Shown here piece after piece: positions 33,285-40,516 of a DNA stretch of 64,000 nt. Both the position numbers and the translations under genes were made by a program. The DNA is taken from the NCBI RefSeq assembly GCF_014269285.1, contig NZ_JACOAF010000011.1, positions 1 through 64,000 of the forward strand. The letters run 5' to 3'. The notes beneath the pieces were generated by a model. It was not told where the DNA came from and did no database searches. It saw only the letters and a list, made by a program, of their open reading frames with translations. Position 1 is the first letter of the stretch. Each line of letters opens with the position of its first letter. The DNA is from Rufibacter sediminis. GTDB lineage: Bacteria > Bacteroidota > Bacteroidia > Cytophagales > Hymenobacteraceae.

Positions 33285-35726
33285 CTACCACCGCGGGCGG
33301 CGGCGCCTTTTCCGCTTCTGCTCCGGCCGGTGTTCCTCCTTCTCCCCTTGCTCGTTCCCGAAGACGGCGGCGGCGAAATCACGGAAGAGAATCCCCAATC
33401 CCTCCAGCAAATGGGCCCCGTGCCTTGATTCCGGCCGGTAAAGGCGGATCAAGGCGGCATTCTGGCTGGGTTCCCGCAAGGTATCGGACGGGTATTCCGC
33501 GATTTCCTTTCGGATGAGGGGGATCAGATCGGTGGCTTGCCGATTCTCCGCCCCGGGGTCTTTCCGGCTTCGGGGCAGGGTTTCCGCCAGGCGTTGCTCT
33601 ATTCGGTCCGCCAGCGGTTTATTTATCCTGTGAATCAAACGTAGGACGTCACGGGTAGCTTTCAAGTCATTCCGTTGGAGGGCTTGGCTCAGGGTGACCA
33701 GCACCCGGTACTTAGGGGAGACGGTGACTCCCCCGTTCTGCGATTCACGGAAGACGAGACGCTTGACACTGGCCTCGGTTTCCGGGCTGAATCCATGGGA
33801 GGTCAGCAGGTTGGTTAACATTGTTCCCGCTTTCACGAAGGTGCTCTCCGGCAGGGTATGGTACCCGAGCAGATACCCCCTCCTCTCCCCTCCCCTTCCG
33901 GTGATCGATTTGATGAGCAACCCGTTTTCCAGCAGATGGGAAAGGATCTGGGGGTAGCCCCCTCCTTTGTCCATGCCTTGGAAGACTTCGGCGGCATACT
34001 CCCGGTTGGCATGGCTCAACAGCAGATGCCGGTCCGCGTTGGTCAGGAAAGGCAGGAGGGGTGAACGGTCCAGCCCCCCGATCCGCTCCCCTAGCCGCAA
34101 AGTACCGTACTCCCGCTCTTCCGGAGCCTGGCTCATCATTTTAAGGATCTCCCGGTCGATCTTACGGAGCACCGGGATCTCCCTTTCGGACACCGTTAGT
34201 TTCCCTGGGGGGACCGGGACGCCCAGCAGGTGGGAAAGGGTCGTATTCGGCACGGTATACCCCACGGCGGGACTTTTAGAGGAGTGGATGAGCAGGTCCT
34301 CCCCTCTCTGCGAAAATGTAATGCGGAGGGCGTACAGGAAGCTTAGTTTTTGGCGCAGGGGCAATTCCCCGTTGGATTGGACATAGTGGAGCAGAGGCGG
34401 CGTATTCGCCCGGAAATACCCGTTCTCCTTTTCCTGCACCAGGGGCAATTGCCGTTGCCGGTATTCCATGAAATGGCGGACGGCCAACTCGGCCTGCTTC
34501 CCCTCCAGCTGGGGAACCTGTTTTTGTAATTGCAAAGCAAGGGCCCCTGTCAGCTGCGGCAAGGCTTTGATGAGGCTGCTTTCAAAGAAGTAGTTTTGGT
34601 CTGTTTTCCGGTAGCTATGGTAGATCCGCACCAGTTCCCGGTTCGCCTTCTGAAGTTCGGGACGGGCTAGGGTCGCCCCGGCAAACCGTTGGCCAAGAGT
34701 AGCGGCGGAATACGCGGAGCCCAGGGCTTGGCTATCCAGGACGGTCTTCGTGTGGGCGTCGATAAAGGTGAGGCCGGCCAGGCCCTTTTCTTTGCTCTCC
34801 CGGCAGACCACCTGTATCCCCTGCTCCTGTAGCCTTTCCTTGAAATGAGCCAACGTGAGGTAAGGATATGCGGTTAAAACGGCGGTTATCTTGCCGCAGA
34901 GGGTTGCCCGTACGTTGCTATCCCTAATCTTCCGCTCGTCCACGGTGAACTTGGCCGACAGGGCGGGCCAGCCCACCTCTTTCCCGATGCTGCTGGCTTT
35001 GATCCGGCTGCCTACCCTCTCCCCTGCCGGGTTTATGATCCCGTAAAACAATCCCAGCGTCTTGCTTGGATCGTTGGGGACGGTTACCTCCTCCACGGTC
35101 ACGTGGTATTGGTTCAGCAGGGCTTTGTATTCCGCCAGGGAGGAAAACCGATACTCCCGGGCGGCGGAGCGCACCACGGAGGCAATGGCGCTTTTCGTGT
35201 CCGTCTTGCCGTACTCGATGGCGGGCACATCAATCGGCTCGAAGACATTTTTCCCTTTGCTTATCTTCTCGCCGGCGGGCACCAACCCGTATTTCGCCTC
35301 CAGGTCTTTCCGGATCTCTTCCGACCGGTAACGGTCCTGGCTGCTGGGGATGGCTTTGCCGTCCAGGCCGATGCTGACCGAGACGAGGTGCAGATGGGTC
35401 CGTTCAATGTCTTCGTGCTTGTAGATGAGGTAGGGTTGCTGGCCGTAGTTCATCCGCTCCAGGTACTCCCGGGCGATCTCCGTCAGCTGCTCGTCGCTGA
35501 GTCTGTCCTCCGGGTCTGGGTTCAGGGAAACATGGAAGGTCGGCTTCCCGATCTTCGGGTTCAGCCGGAGATAGGCCTGCAGCCCCTGGATCTTGTCCTG
35601 CAGCGTCAGCTCCTCCGGATCCTTGAGGTCATTGATCAACTGCGCGTACAAGACGCTGGAGTGCTCCTTCTCATTGTACTTGATCAGACCGACGATGTCT
35701 TTCCCTCTGATTATCCTTGCAACCAT
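33285..35726 (-). CDS. mobB: Relaxase/mobilisation nuclease MobB (MOBP-type)
   Basis: This protein nicks oriT and pilots the strand. The relaxase domain occupies about residues 1-260. It has 'KPTFHVSLNPDPEDRLSDEQ' with a conserved His and acidic stretch, then 'YLIYKHEDIERTHLHLVSVS', carrying the metal-binding His-x-His. At 813 residues it is long for Bacteroidetes MobB; the extra C-terminal region is helical, then basic and lysine/arginine-rich at the very end ('EQKRKRRRRPRW'). Its start overlaps the end of mobA by 16 bp, so the two are coupled. Confidence 0.92.
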   Translation of the reverse strand: MVARIIRGKDIVGLIKYNEKEHSSVLYAQLINDLKDPEELTLQDKIQGLQAYLRLNPKIGKPTFHVSLNPDPEDRLSDEQLTEIAREYLERMNYGQQPYLIYKHEDIERTHLHLVSVSIGLDGKAIPSSQDRYRSEEIRKDLEAKYGLVPAGEKISKGKNVFEPIDVPAIEYGKTDTKSAIASVVRSAAREYRFSSLAEYKALLNQYHVTVEEVTVPNDPSKTLGLFYGIINPAGERVGSRIKASSIGKEVGWPALSAKFTVDERKIRDSNVRATLCGKITAVLTAYPYLTLAHFKERLQEQGIQVVCRESKEKGLAGLTFIDAHTKTVLDSQALGSAYSAATLGQRFAGATLARPELQKANRELVRIYHSYRKTDQNYFFESSLIKALPQLTGALALQLQKQVPQLEGKQAELAVRHFMEYRQRQLPLVQEKENGYFRANTPPLLHYVQSNGELPLRQKLSFLYALRITFSQRGEDLLIHSSKSPAVGYTVPNTTLSHLLGVPVPPGKLTVSEREIPVLRKIDREILKMMSQAPEEREYGTLRLGERIGGLDRSPLLPFLTNADRHLLLSHANREYAAEVFQGMDKGGGYPQILSHLLENGLLIKSITGRGGERRGYLLGYHTLPESTFVKAGTMLTNLLTSHGFSPETEASVKRLVFRESQNGGVTVSPKYRVLVTLSQALQRNDLKATRDVLRLIHRINKPLADRIEQRLAETLPRSRKDPGAENRQATDLIPLIRKEIAEYPSDTLREPSQNAALIRLYRPESRHGAHLLEGLGILFRDFAAAVFGNEQGEKEEHRPEQKRKRRRRPRW

Positions 35727-36151
35727 TTTTCCCTAAGCTGAAGTAGGATCGTGTGGAATTCGTTTTGGGCCTTCCCCAGTTGGGCGGTCAACTCCACCAG
35801 CTTGGCCACTTCAGGGGGGACGGGCCTCCCGTCGGTCAGGGAGTTTATCTTCTTGACGACCTGGTTATAGTTCGTCCCGATGGCCTTGATCTCCCGGACC
35901 AGGTGCTGCATTTCCGTGGCCAGCAGCACGTTCGTGCTGTCCCGCAGGGCGAGCTTCTGGTGGAACATGATGTCATGGTACATCTCGGATTTATGCCGGT
36001 AGGAGGATTGCCGGAACCAGTCGTCCAGTTTTTTGTAATCCTTCTCGGTGACCCGGAACTTGATTTCCTCGGAGGCTAGTTCCTGCGCAGGCTTGGGCTT
36101 ACGCCCGCCCCTCCCCTTCTTTTTCTCGGCGGGTTTCTCTTCATTTTCCAT
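35711..36151 (-). CDS. mobA: Relaxosome accessory protein MobA (RHH, MobC-Pfam type)
   Basis: A lysine-rich N-terminus ('KKKGRGGRKPKPAQ') leads into a ribbon-helix-helix ('IKFRVTEKDYKKLDDWF', 'YRHKSEMYHDIMF') and the signature of bacterial mobilisation accessory proteins 'IGTNYNQVVKKINSL' (about residues 91-105). It binds oriT and helps the relaxase. It is the first gene of the mobA-mobB-mobC-HTH set. The expected oriT region lies just upstream (36152-36365). Confidence 0.9.
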   Translation of the reverse strand: MENEEKPAEKKKGRGGRKPKPAQELASEEIKFRVTEKDYKKLDDWFRQSSYRHKSEMYHDIMFHQKLALRDSTNVLLATEMQHLVREIKAIGTNYNQVVKKINSLTDGRPVPPEVAKLVELTAQLGKAQNEFHTILLQLREKWLQG

Positions 36152-36228
36152 GGGCGTGCTCTTTCATGACGACGGCGGCAAAGCGGTTTTCCTCCTGGCA
36201 TTAGCGACCTCACTGGGAAACCATTTTA

Positions 36229-36273
36229 GTTTTTGTGGAACAAAAACATATCTTGCTTTTTGCTAACGCAAAA
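36229..36273. other. Candidate oriT or promoter: two adjacent inverted repeats
   Basis: GTTTTTGT (36229-36236) pairs with ACAAAAAC (36240-36247), and TTTTGC (36258-36263) pairs with GCAAAA (36268-36273). They lie 78-120 bp upstream of mobA, where oriT is expected for a relaxosome operon. No nic consensus was identified, and the same sequences could serve as promoter or MobA-binding sites. Confidence 0.4.
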
Positions 36274-36365
36274 CATACCACTTTATACTGGAATTGCAAA
36301 AGGATGGTTTAGTAGAATCTAGAAAGCGTGCGGGGAAACTGTTCCAACAGGGGCCTGAAAGCGAC

Positions 36366-37450
36366 CTAAGTAAATAGCGATGTAAGTAATTAAGTGGTTA
36401 TCTAACCATAGAAGTAAGTAGTTAGACAGATAGGTAAAGGGGTAGGTATCTAGGTAGGGGGGCAAGTAAACAATTGGGAAACAAAAGACTTATCTGTACC
36501 TTTGGGGAACCAAACGGGTAAGTAGACAAATAGACGTATAAGTAAATAAGTAGATAGATGCTTAACTAAATATATTGATAGCTATTTAGGGAATTACGTA
36601 AAAGGGTAATTAAGCAGGCGTCTATGTCGATAGCAAACCGTTTGCTTAGGTAGACAGATAAGTACATACTTACTTTGGTATTTATTTAACTAAGCATAAA
36701 GTCAAATAAGTAATCTGGCACTTAAGTTAAAAGATACATAAGTATAAAGAGAAACAAGTGGTTAGATAGGTAAGCAGATATACATATATCCCACAATCTA
36801 CTCACCCACTTCTCCTAATATTTATTTAGACAACCACTTAAGCAGACAAGCAACCAAATACCTAGATAAACAACTAGACAGATGCCCATTTACTTACGTA
36901 CTTATATAAGTAAATAAAGAAACAAGTAGGTCACCAAGCAAGTAAACTGATAACTAACTAAGCAAGTACTCAGATATACAAGTAGACAAACATCTAATCA
37001 ACTACTTATGTATATTATTAGACAAATAAGTAATCATCAAACCAAGTATTTAAATATTTATCTTTATGCTTGCTTTGATAAGTAAGAATAAAGACATGCA
37101 AGCAACCACTTAGACAAACAGATAAGTAACCATTTATATAAGTAAATGTTTAGATAAGTACTTACACAACTAGATAATTAAGTAAGTAGACAAGTAATTA
37201 TTTAGATAGGACAATAAGTAGACAAGCAAGTAGGAAAGTAAAGAGGCAGACAAGTAGTTAGATAGTTGGTCATCTAAGTAAATAGGCATATGGGTACTTA
37301 AGTAATTGCACAACTAAGTAGGAGGAAAATCAACGCCGATTAGGAATTACATAAGAGGCCACGCTAACAAGCAAGCATCCAAGTAAACAAACATCTACTT
37401 ACTTGTCTAAATAGATATGTAAGTAGACGATTGAGTAAGTAGAAAAGCAA
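36366..37450. repeat. About 1.1 kb of non-coding DNA with persistent 4-nt phase
   Basis: Cut into tetramers, this stretch is dominated by words of type N-Y-A-R (GTAA, ACAA, ATAG, TTAG, CTAA, GTAG). The phase is the same at 36366 and 948 bases later at 37314. For example, in 37218-37265 ten of twelve consecutive tetramers fit, against one in sixteen expected for random bases. A non-conforming block (about 37322-37370) is followed by the same pattern shifted by one base up to about 37450. Units are too varied for a simple microsatellite. Plus-strand TAA and TAG stops are dense in all frames. It separates mobA from parA and ends just before the parA ATG. Confidence 0.85.
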
Positions 37451-37459
37451 AAGACAATA

Positions 37460-38203
37460 ATGACGAGAGAAACGAAATTTATTTCATTTTTTAACCAGAA
37501 GGGAGGGGTAGGGAAATCTACCCTGGAAATTTTGATGGCCAGCTACTGCCACAATGTGTTGGGATTGAAGGTAGCCATCCTGGATGCGGACTATCCCCAG
37601 CTGAACATCCATAAGCTAAGGGAAGATGAGATCAACATGGTGCGGCGGCATGAAGCCTACCAGGAAGCCTTTGCCGGCCTAGGCAGACCGGTTTACCCGA
37701 TTGCGAACACCAACCCGGCCGAATCCGTGAAAGAGATGGATATCTTTCTGGAATTGGAAGCAGGGGAGGAGCCGTACGATATTGTGTTCGTGGATCTGCC
37801 GGGTACCATCAACACGCCCGGCGTGCTCCAAACCATCAGCCAACTGGATCACATTTTCATTCCTCTGATAGCGGATCAGCTCGTGATCAAAAGCAGCCTC
37901 GAATTCGGCTTACTGGTGAATGATAACCTGATCGGGAAACCGAACGTCAATCTGAAGTCCCTTCACTTCTTCTGGAACAATGTCGTCAAGTCGGAAAAGT
38001 CTCACCTGTACGAGGTGACGAACTCCCTTATCCGGGAGGCGGGCCTGCATTGCTTGGAAACCGTGATCGGCCAAAGCGTGAAATTCAGGAAACCTGAATT
38101 CAGGTCGACCATTTTCCCGATGCAACCCGCCCTGATTAAAGACACCAACATGGTCCCGTTGATTGAGGAAGTCTTAGCGCAAATCAATGTCTCCCCTAGA
38201 TAA
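37460..38203 (+). CDS. parA: ParA-family ATPase (TraA-like) of the conjugative element
   Basis: The deviant Walker A motif 'FFNQKGGVGKSTLEIL' is at about residues 10-25, followed by 'AILDADYPQLNIHKL' and the Walker B-like 'YDIVFVDLPGTINTPG'. The protein, 247 residues, matches the ParA/TraA proteins that open Bacteroidetes tra regions. It may partition or position the element. It is followed 13 bp later by the DUF3408 gene. The 4-nt-phased DNA immediately upstream is a plausible centromere-like partner, which is inference. Confidence 0.9.
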   Translation: MTRETKFISFFNQKGGVGKSTLEILMASYCHNVLGLKVAILDADYPQLNIHKLREDEINMVRRHEAYQEAFAGLGRPVYPIANTNPAESVKEMDIFLELEAGEEPYDIVFVDLPGTINTPGVLQTISQLDHIFIPLIADQLVIKSSLEFGLLVNDNLIGKPNVNLKSLHFFWNNVVKSEKSHLYEVTNSLIREAGLHCLETVIGQSVKFRKPEFRSTIFPMQPALIKDTNMVPLIEEVLAQINVSPR

Positions 38204-38216
38204 CATAATAACCAAG

Positions 38217-38717
38217 ATGGCAAAGAACAGAAAGAGCCCAGCATTTGATGAAAGTCTCCTGATTGGAAGCATAAGCGGTTTGAACAGAAACAAAGAAGCA
38301 GCGCCGCAACCGTCACCGGCTCCCCAGCAGCCAGCGGCCACCGAGCCCTTACCGCCGAAGGAGGTACCCCCGCTGGAAAACAAGGCTATACCGGAACCAG
38401 AGAAGAGAGAGGCACCGGCCAGCACCCCGGAGCCAGCCGAGGGGGAAAGCAAAGGAAAGAAAGAACCCAAACCGACCGCTACCGCCAAATCCCAGGGGAA
38501 GGGTTGGGAGTACGAGCGTTTCCTGCAAGGCACCCCGGGCCGCAAAGACGCCCGGGCGTACATCTCGGAAGCCCACCACAACAAAATAAGGAGGATCCTG
38601 GCCTTCACGGACAAGAAAATCGGCATCACCGATTACCTGGAGAATGTCCTGGAGGAGCACTTTGAGCGGCACGAAGCCCAGATCAAGGAACTATACGCAA
38701 AACACCTGGGAAGCTAA
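38217..38717 (+). CDS. DUF3408 family conjugative-element protein (TraB position)
   Basis: The C-terminal region ('DARAYISEAHHNKIRRILAF', 'ITDYLENVLEEHFERHEAQI') matches the DUF3408 pattern, a ribbon-helix-helix-like fold. The middle is a long proline/glutamate-rich linker. The start at 38217 ('MAKNRKSPAF') is preferred over 38187, which would overlap parA. By position and family it corresponds to TraB of Bacteroides-type elements, and it may work as the DNA-binding partner of ParA. A strong terminator follows 23 bp after the stop. Confidence 0.8.
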   Translation: MAKNRKSPAFDESLLIGSISGLNRNKEAAPQPSPAPQQPAATEPLPPKEVPPLENKAIPEPEKREAPASTPEPAEGESKGKKEPKPTATAKSQGKGWEYERFLQGTPGRKDARAYISEAHHNKIRRILAFTDKKIGITDYLENVLEEHFERHEAQIKELYAKHLGS

Positions 38718-38740
38718 CCTATCTTAGGCATTGCCAGGCA

Positions 38741-38782
38741 GAGGCTACCACGGGGGAAACCCCCGGGTAGCCTCTTTTTTTT
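38741..38782 (+). terminator. Intrinsic terminator after parA-DUF3408
   Basis: GAGGCTACC (38741-38749) pairs with GGTAGCCTC (38766-38774), with an inner CGGGGG/CCCCCG stem, and is followed by eight T residues. It separates the parA operon from the transfer operon. Confidence 0.9.
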
Positions 38783-39039
38783 CCAATTGTAAACCGGGGA
38801 ACAAATGTAAAAATTGTTAAAAATATTTATCCCATAAATATTAATTACCGTATAGCTTCTAAAGTATTCATATTATAAATATATTGGCGACACTTACCGA
38901 AAGCTATCATCCTTAACCTGAAACCTGACGATCCGCGGCAGACAGCACGTTCACGAAACTATTCCAAGTACTTCATGGCGTAAGAACCGGCCGGAAGTGA
39001 GTTCGTTATCCCGGCCCTACAGGCCAAAATGTTACGATT

Positions 39040-39825
39040 ATGTTTGAAAGCATTACCTGGGGACAATTCTGCTTTTTCGTGTTAGGCGCGGTCACCGTCT
39101 ACTATCTCGGGGTAGGGGCGGTGTATTACCGGGCAGAGGTGCTGGCGATGCTCGGGAAGAAGCGGAAACCGGACGGCCTGGTTCCCGCCCCCGCCAATGC
39201 CCCGGTTCCGACATTCTCGGCGGTAGGCAGTACGCCCGATTATGGCCATAGCCTGTCCAACGTTTCTGCGCCGGGCACCTTTGAGGACACGAAGGCAGGG
39301 AATGCCTTTGAAGCGGAAGGGTTTGAAGGGCAGGATCAGGAAGAAGAATACCAGGAAGAGGAATACCAGGAAGAGGAATACCAGGAAGAGGAGTACCTGG
39401 AGGATGAATACCGAGAGGAAGAGTACCCGGTAGGGGAGGGGCTTTCAGAGGAAGAAGAGCTGCTTTTCGGGGAGGAGGTAGACCTGGAAAAACAATTTAT
39501 CCCTTTCGAGGCGGCAGATTCCCCGGAAGTGGAAACGGGTGGGATTTCCGTGCAGGAGCTTAGCCGGACCGTAGAGCTTCTCCAGCAGGAGGATATTTCC
39601 GGCAGCGAAAAAGGGGAGCTGTCCAAAAACCTGGAATTGATCGAGGATACCCTGCTCCTCCAATCCCTCCTTTCCGGCAATGCCCGGGTTCGGGAAAAGC
39701 TGGATTCCCTGATCGGGGACAGGTGGCACGAAGCAGCCGAAGAGGAGACAGTGAAAGGGGAACAGGTGATCAAGGATTCCTTTGCCGATGTGGACGTGAC
39801 CAAGCTGATGAATAAGATAGTGTAA
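39040..39825 (+). CDS. Membrane-anchored acidic protein with tandem EEEYQ repeats
   Basis: One membrane segment lies near the N-terminus ('FCFFVLGAVTVYYLGVGAVYY', about residues 10-30). A cytoplasmic proline-containing stretch then leads to six 15-bp units at 39337-39426 encoding variants of Q-E-E-E-Y. The rest is acidic and helical ('VQELSRTVELLQQEDIS'). No known family was recognised. As the first gene of the transfer operon, 34 bp before traE, it sits where TraC/TraD-type proteins are found. Homology to them is not visible. Confidence 0.75.
   Translation: MFESITWGQFCFFVLGAVTVYYLGVGAVYYRAEVLAMLGKKRKPDGLVPAPANAPVPTFSAVGSTPDYGHSLSNVSAPGTFEDTKAGNAFEAEGFEGQDQEEEYQEEEYQEEEYQEEEYLEDEYREEEYPVGEGLSEEEELLFGEEVDLEKQFIPFEAADSPEVETGGISVQELSRTVELLQQEDISGSEKGELSKNLELIEDTLLLQSLLSGNARVREKLDSLIGDRWHEAAEEETVKGEQVIKDSFADVDVTKLMNKIV
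39337..39426 (+). repeat. 15-bp tandem repeat encoding Q/L/R-E-E/D-E-Y units
   Basis: Six adjacent 15-bp units follow the pattern CAGGAAGAGGAATAC. The second and third are nearly identical in DNA and the last two have diverged, suggesting expansion and subsequent decay. Confidence 0.85.
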
Positions 39826-39859
39826 CCCTTCATTTTTTAACCCTCAAATCTCTAGAAAC

Positions 39860-40177
39860 ATGAAACGAGTAGCAACAAGACAGGTAGGATGGGCCGTGGC
39901 CGTGGTCACCCTGGTGGGGATCGCCCCGGAGGTATTTGCCCAGGGGAACGGCGCGGCCGGCATTGAGGCGGCCACGGCGGAGGTGACCAGCTATTTTGAC
40001 CCGGCCACGAAACTGATGTATGCGGTAGGGGCGGTGCTGGGCCTGATCGGGGGGGTGAAGGTATACTCCAAATGGAACAGCGGCGATCCCGACACCCAGA
40101 AAGTGGCGGCGGGATGGTTTGGCAGCTGCATCTTCCTGGTGATCGTCGCGACGGTGCTGCGGTCGTTTTTCCTTTAG
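39860..40177 (+). CDS. traE: TraE (DUF4134), pilin-like transfer protein
   Basis: This small 105-residue protein has a signal-like N-terminus ending 'EVFAQ', a mature part 'AATAEVTSYFDPATKLMYAV' and two membrane segments ('GAVLGLIGGVKVY', 'CIFLVIVATVLRSFFL'), the layout of DUF4134. It is comparable to VirB2 pilins. It is followed 12 bp later by traF. Confidence 0.9.
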   Translation: MKRVATRQVGWAVAVVTLVGIAPEVFAQGNGAAGIEAATAEVTSYFDPATKLMYAVGAVLGLIGGVKVYSKWNSGDPDTQKVAAGWFGSCIFLVIVATVLRSFFL

Positions 40178-40189
40178 GCCCCTGTTCCC

Positions 40190-40513
40190 TTGTCCAGTTA
40201 CCACATCAACAAAGGGATTAACAAGCCGGTCGAATTCAAGGGGTTGAAGGCGCAGTACCTGGTGTATTTCGCGGCCGGGCTGCTGGGCATCTTCCTGGCC
40301 TTCACCATCCTCTACATCCTCGGGGTCAACCTCTACGGGTGCACGGCCGTGGCCATCGGGGCGACCAGCCTGTTATTCCATTTTGTCTTCAAATGGAACC
40401 GGGTGTACGGCGAGCATGGGTTTATGAAAAACGCCGCGGCCCGCCGACGACCGAACTACCTGATCAACCAGGGGAAGTTCTTAAGAGTGTTACGGTATAA
40501 GAAAAAGCGATAG
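40190..40513 (+). CDS. traF: TraF (DUF4133), inner-membrane transfer protein
   Basis: The gene starts with TTG at 40190, since no ATG is placed correctly ahead of the conserved 'YHINKGINKPVEFKGLKAQY'. Two adjacent membrane segments ('YLVYFAAGLLGIFLAFTILY', 'LYGCTAVAIGATSLLFHFVF') and a basic tail ('RVLRYKKKR') fit DUF4133, the VirB3-like component that partners TraG. Its stop codon lies 3 bp before the traG start codon. Confidence 0.9.
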   Translation: MSSYHINKGINKPVEFKGLKAQYLVYFAAGLLGIFLAFTILYILGVNLYGCTAVAIGATSLLFHFVFKWNRVYGEHGFMKNAAARRRPNYLINQGKFLRVLRYKKKR

Positions 40514-40516
40514 GAT

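Noticed and set aside
36366-37450. Repetitive AT-rich tract considered as a CRISPR array or iterons
   Set aside because: There are no direct repeats of 20 or more bases with regular spacers and no long iterated unit. The order is only a four-base phase.
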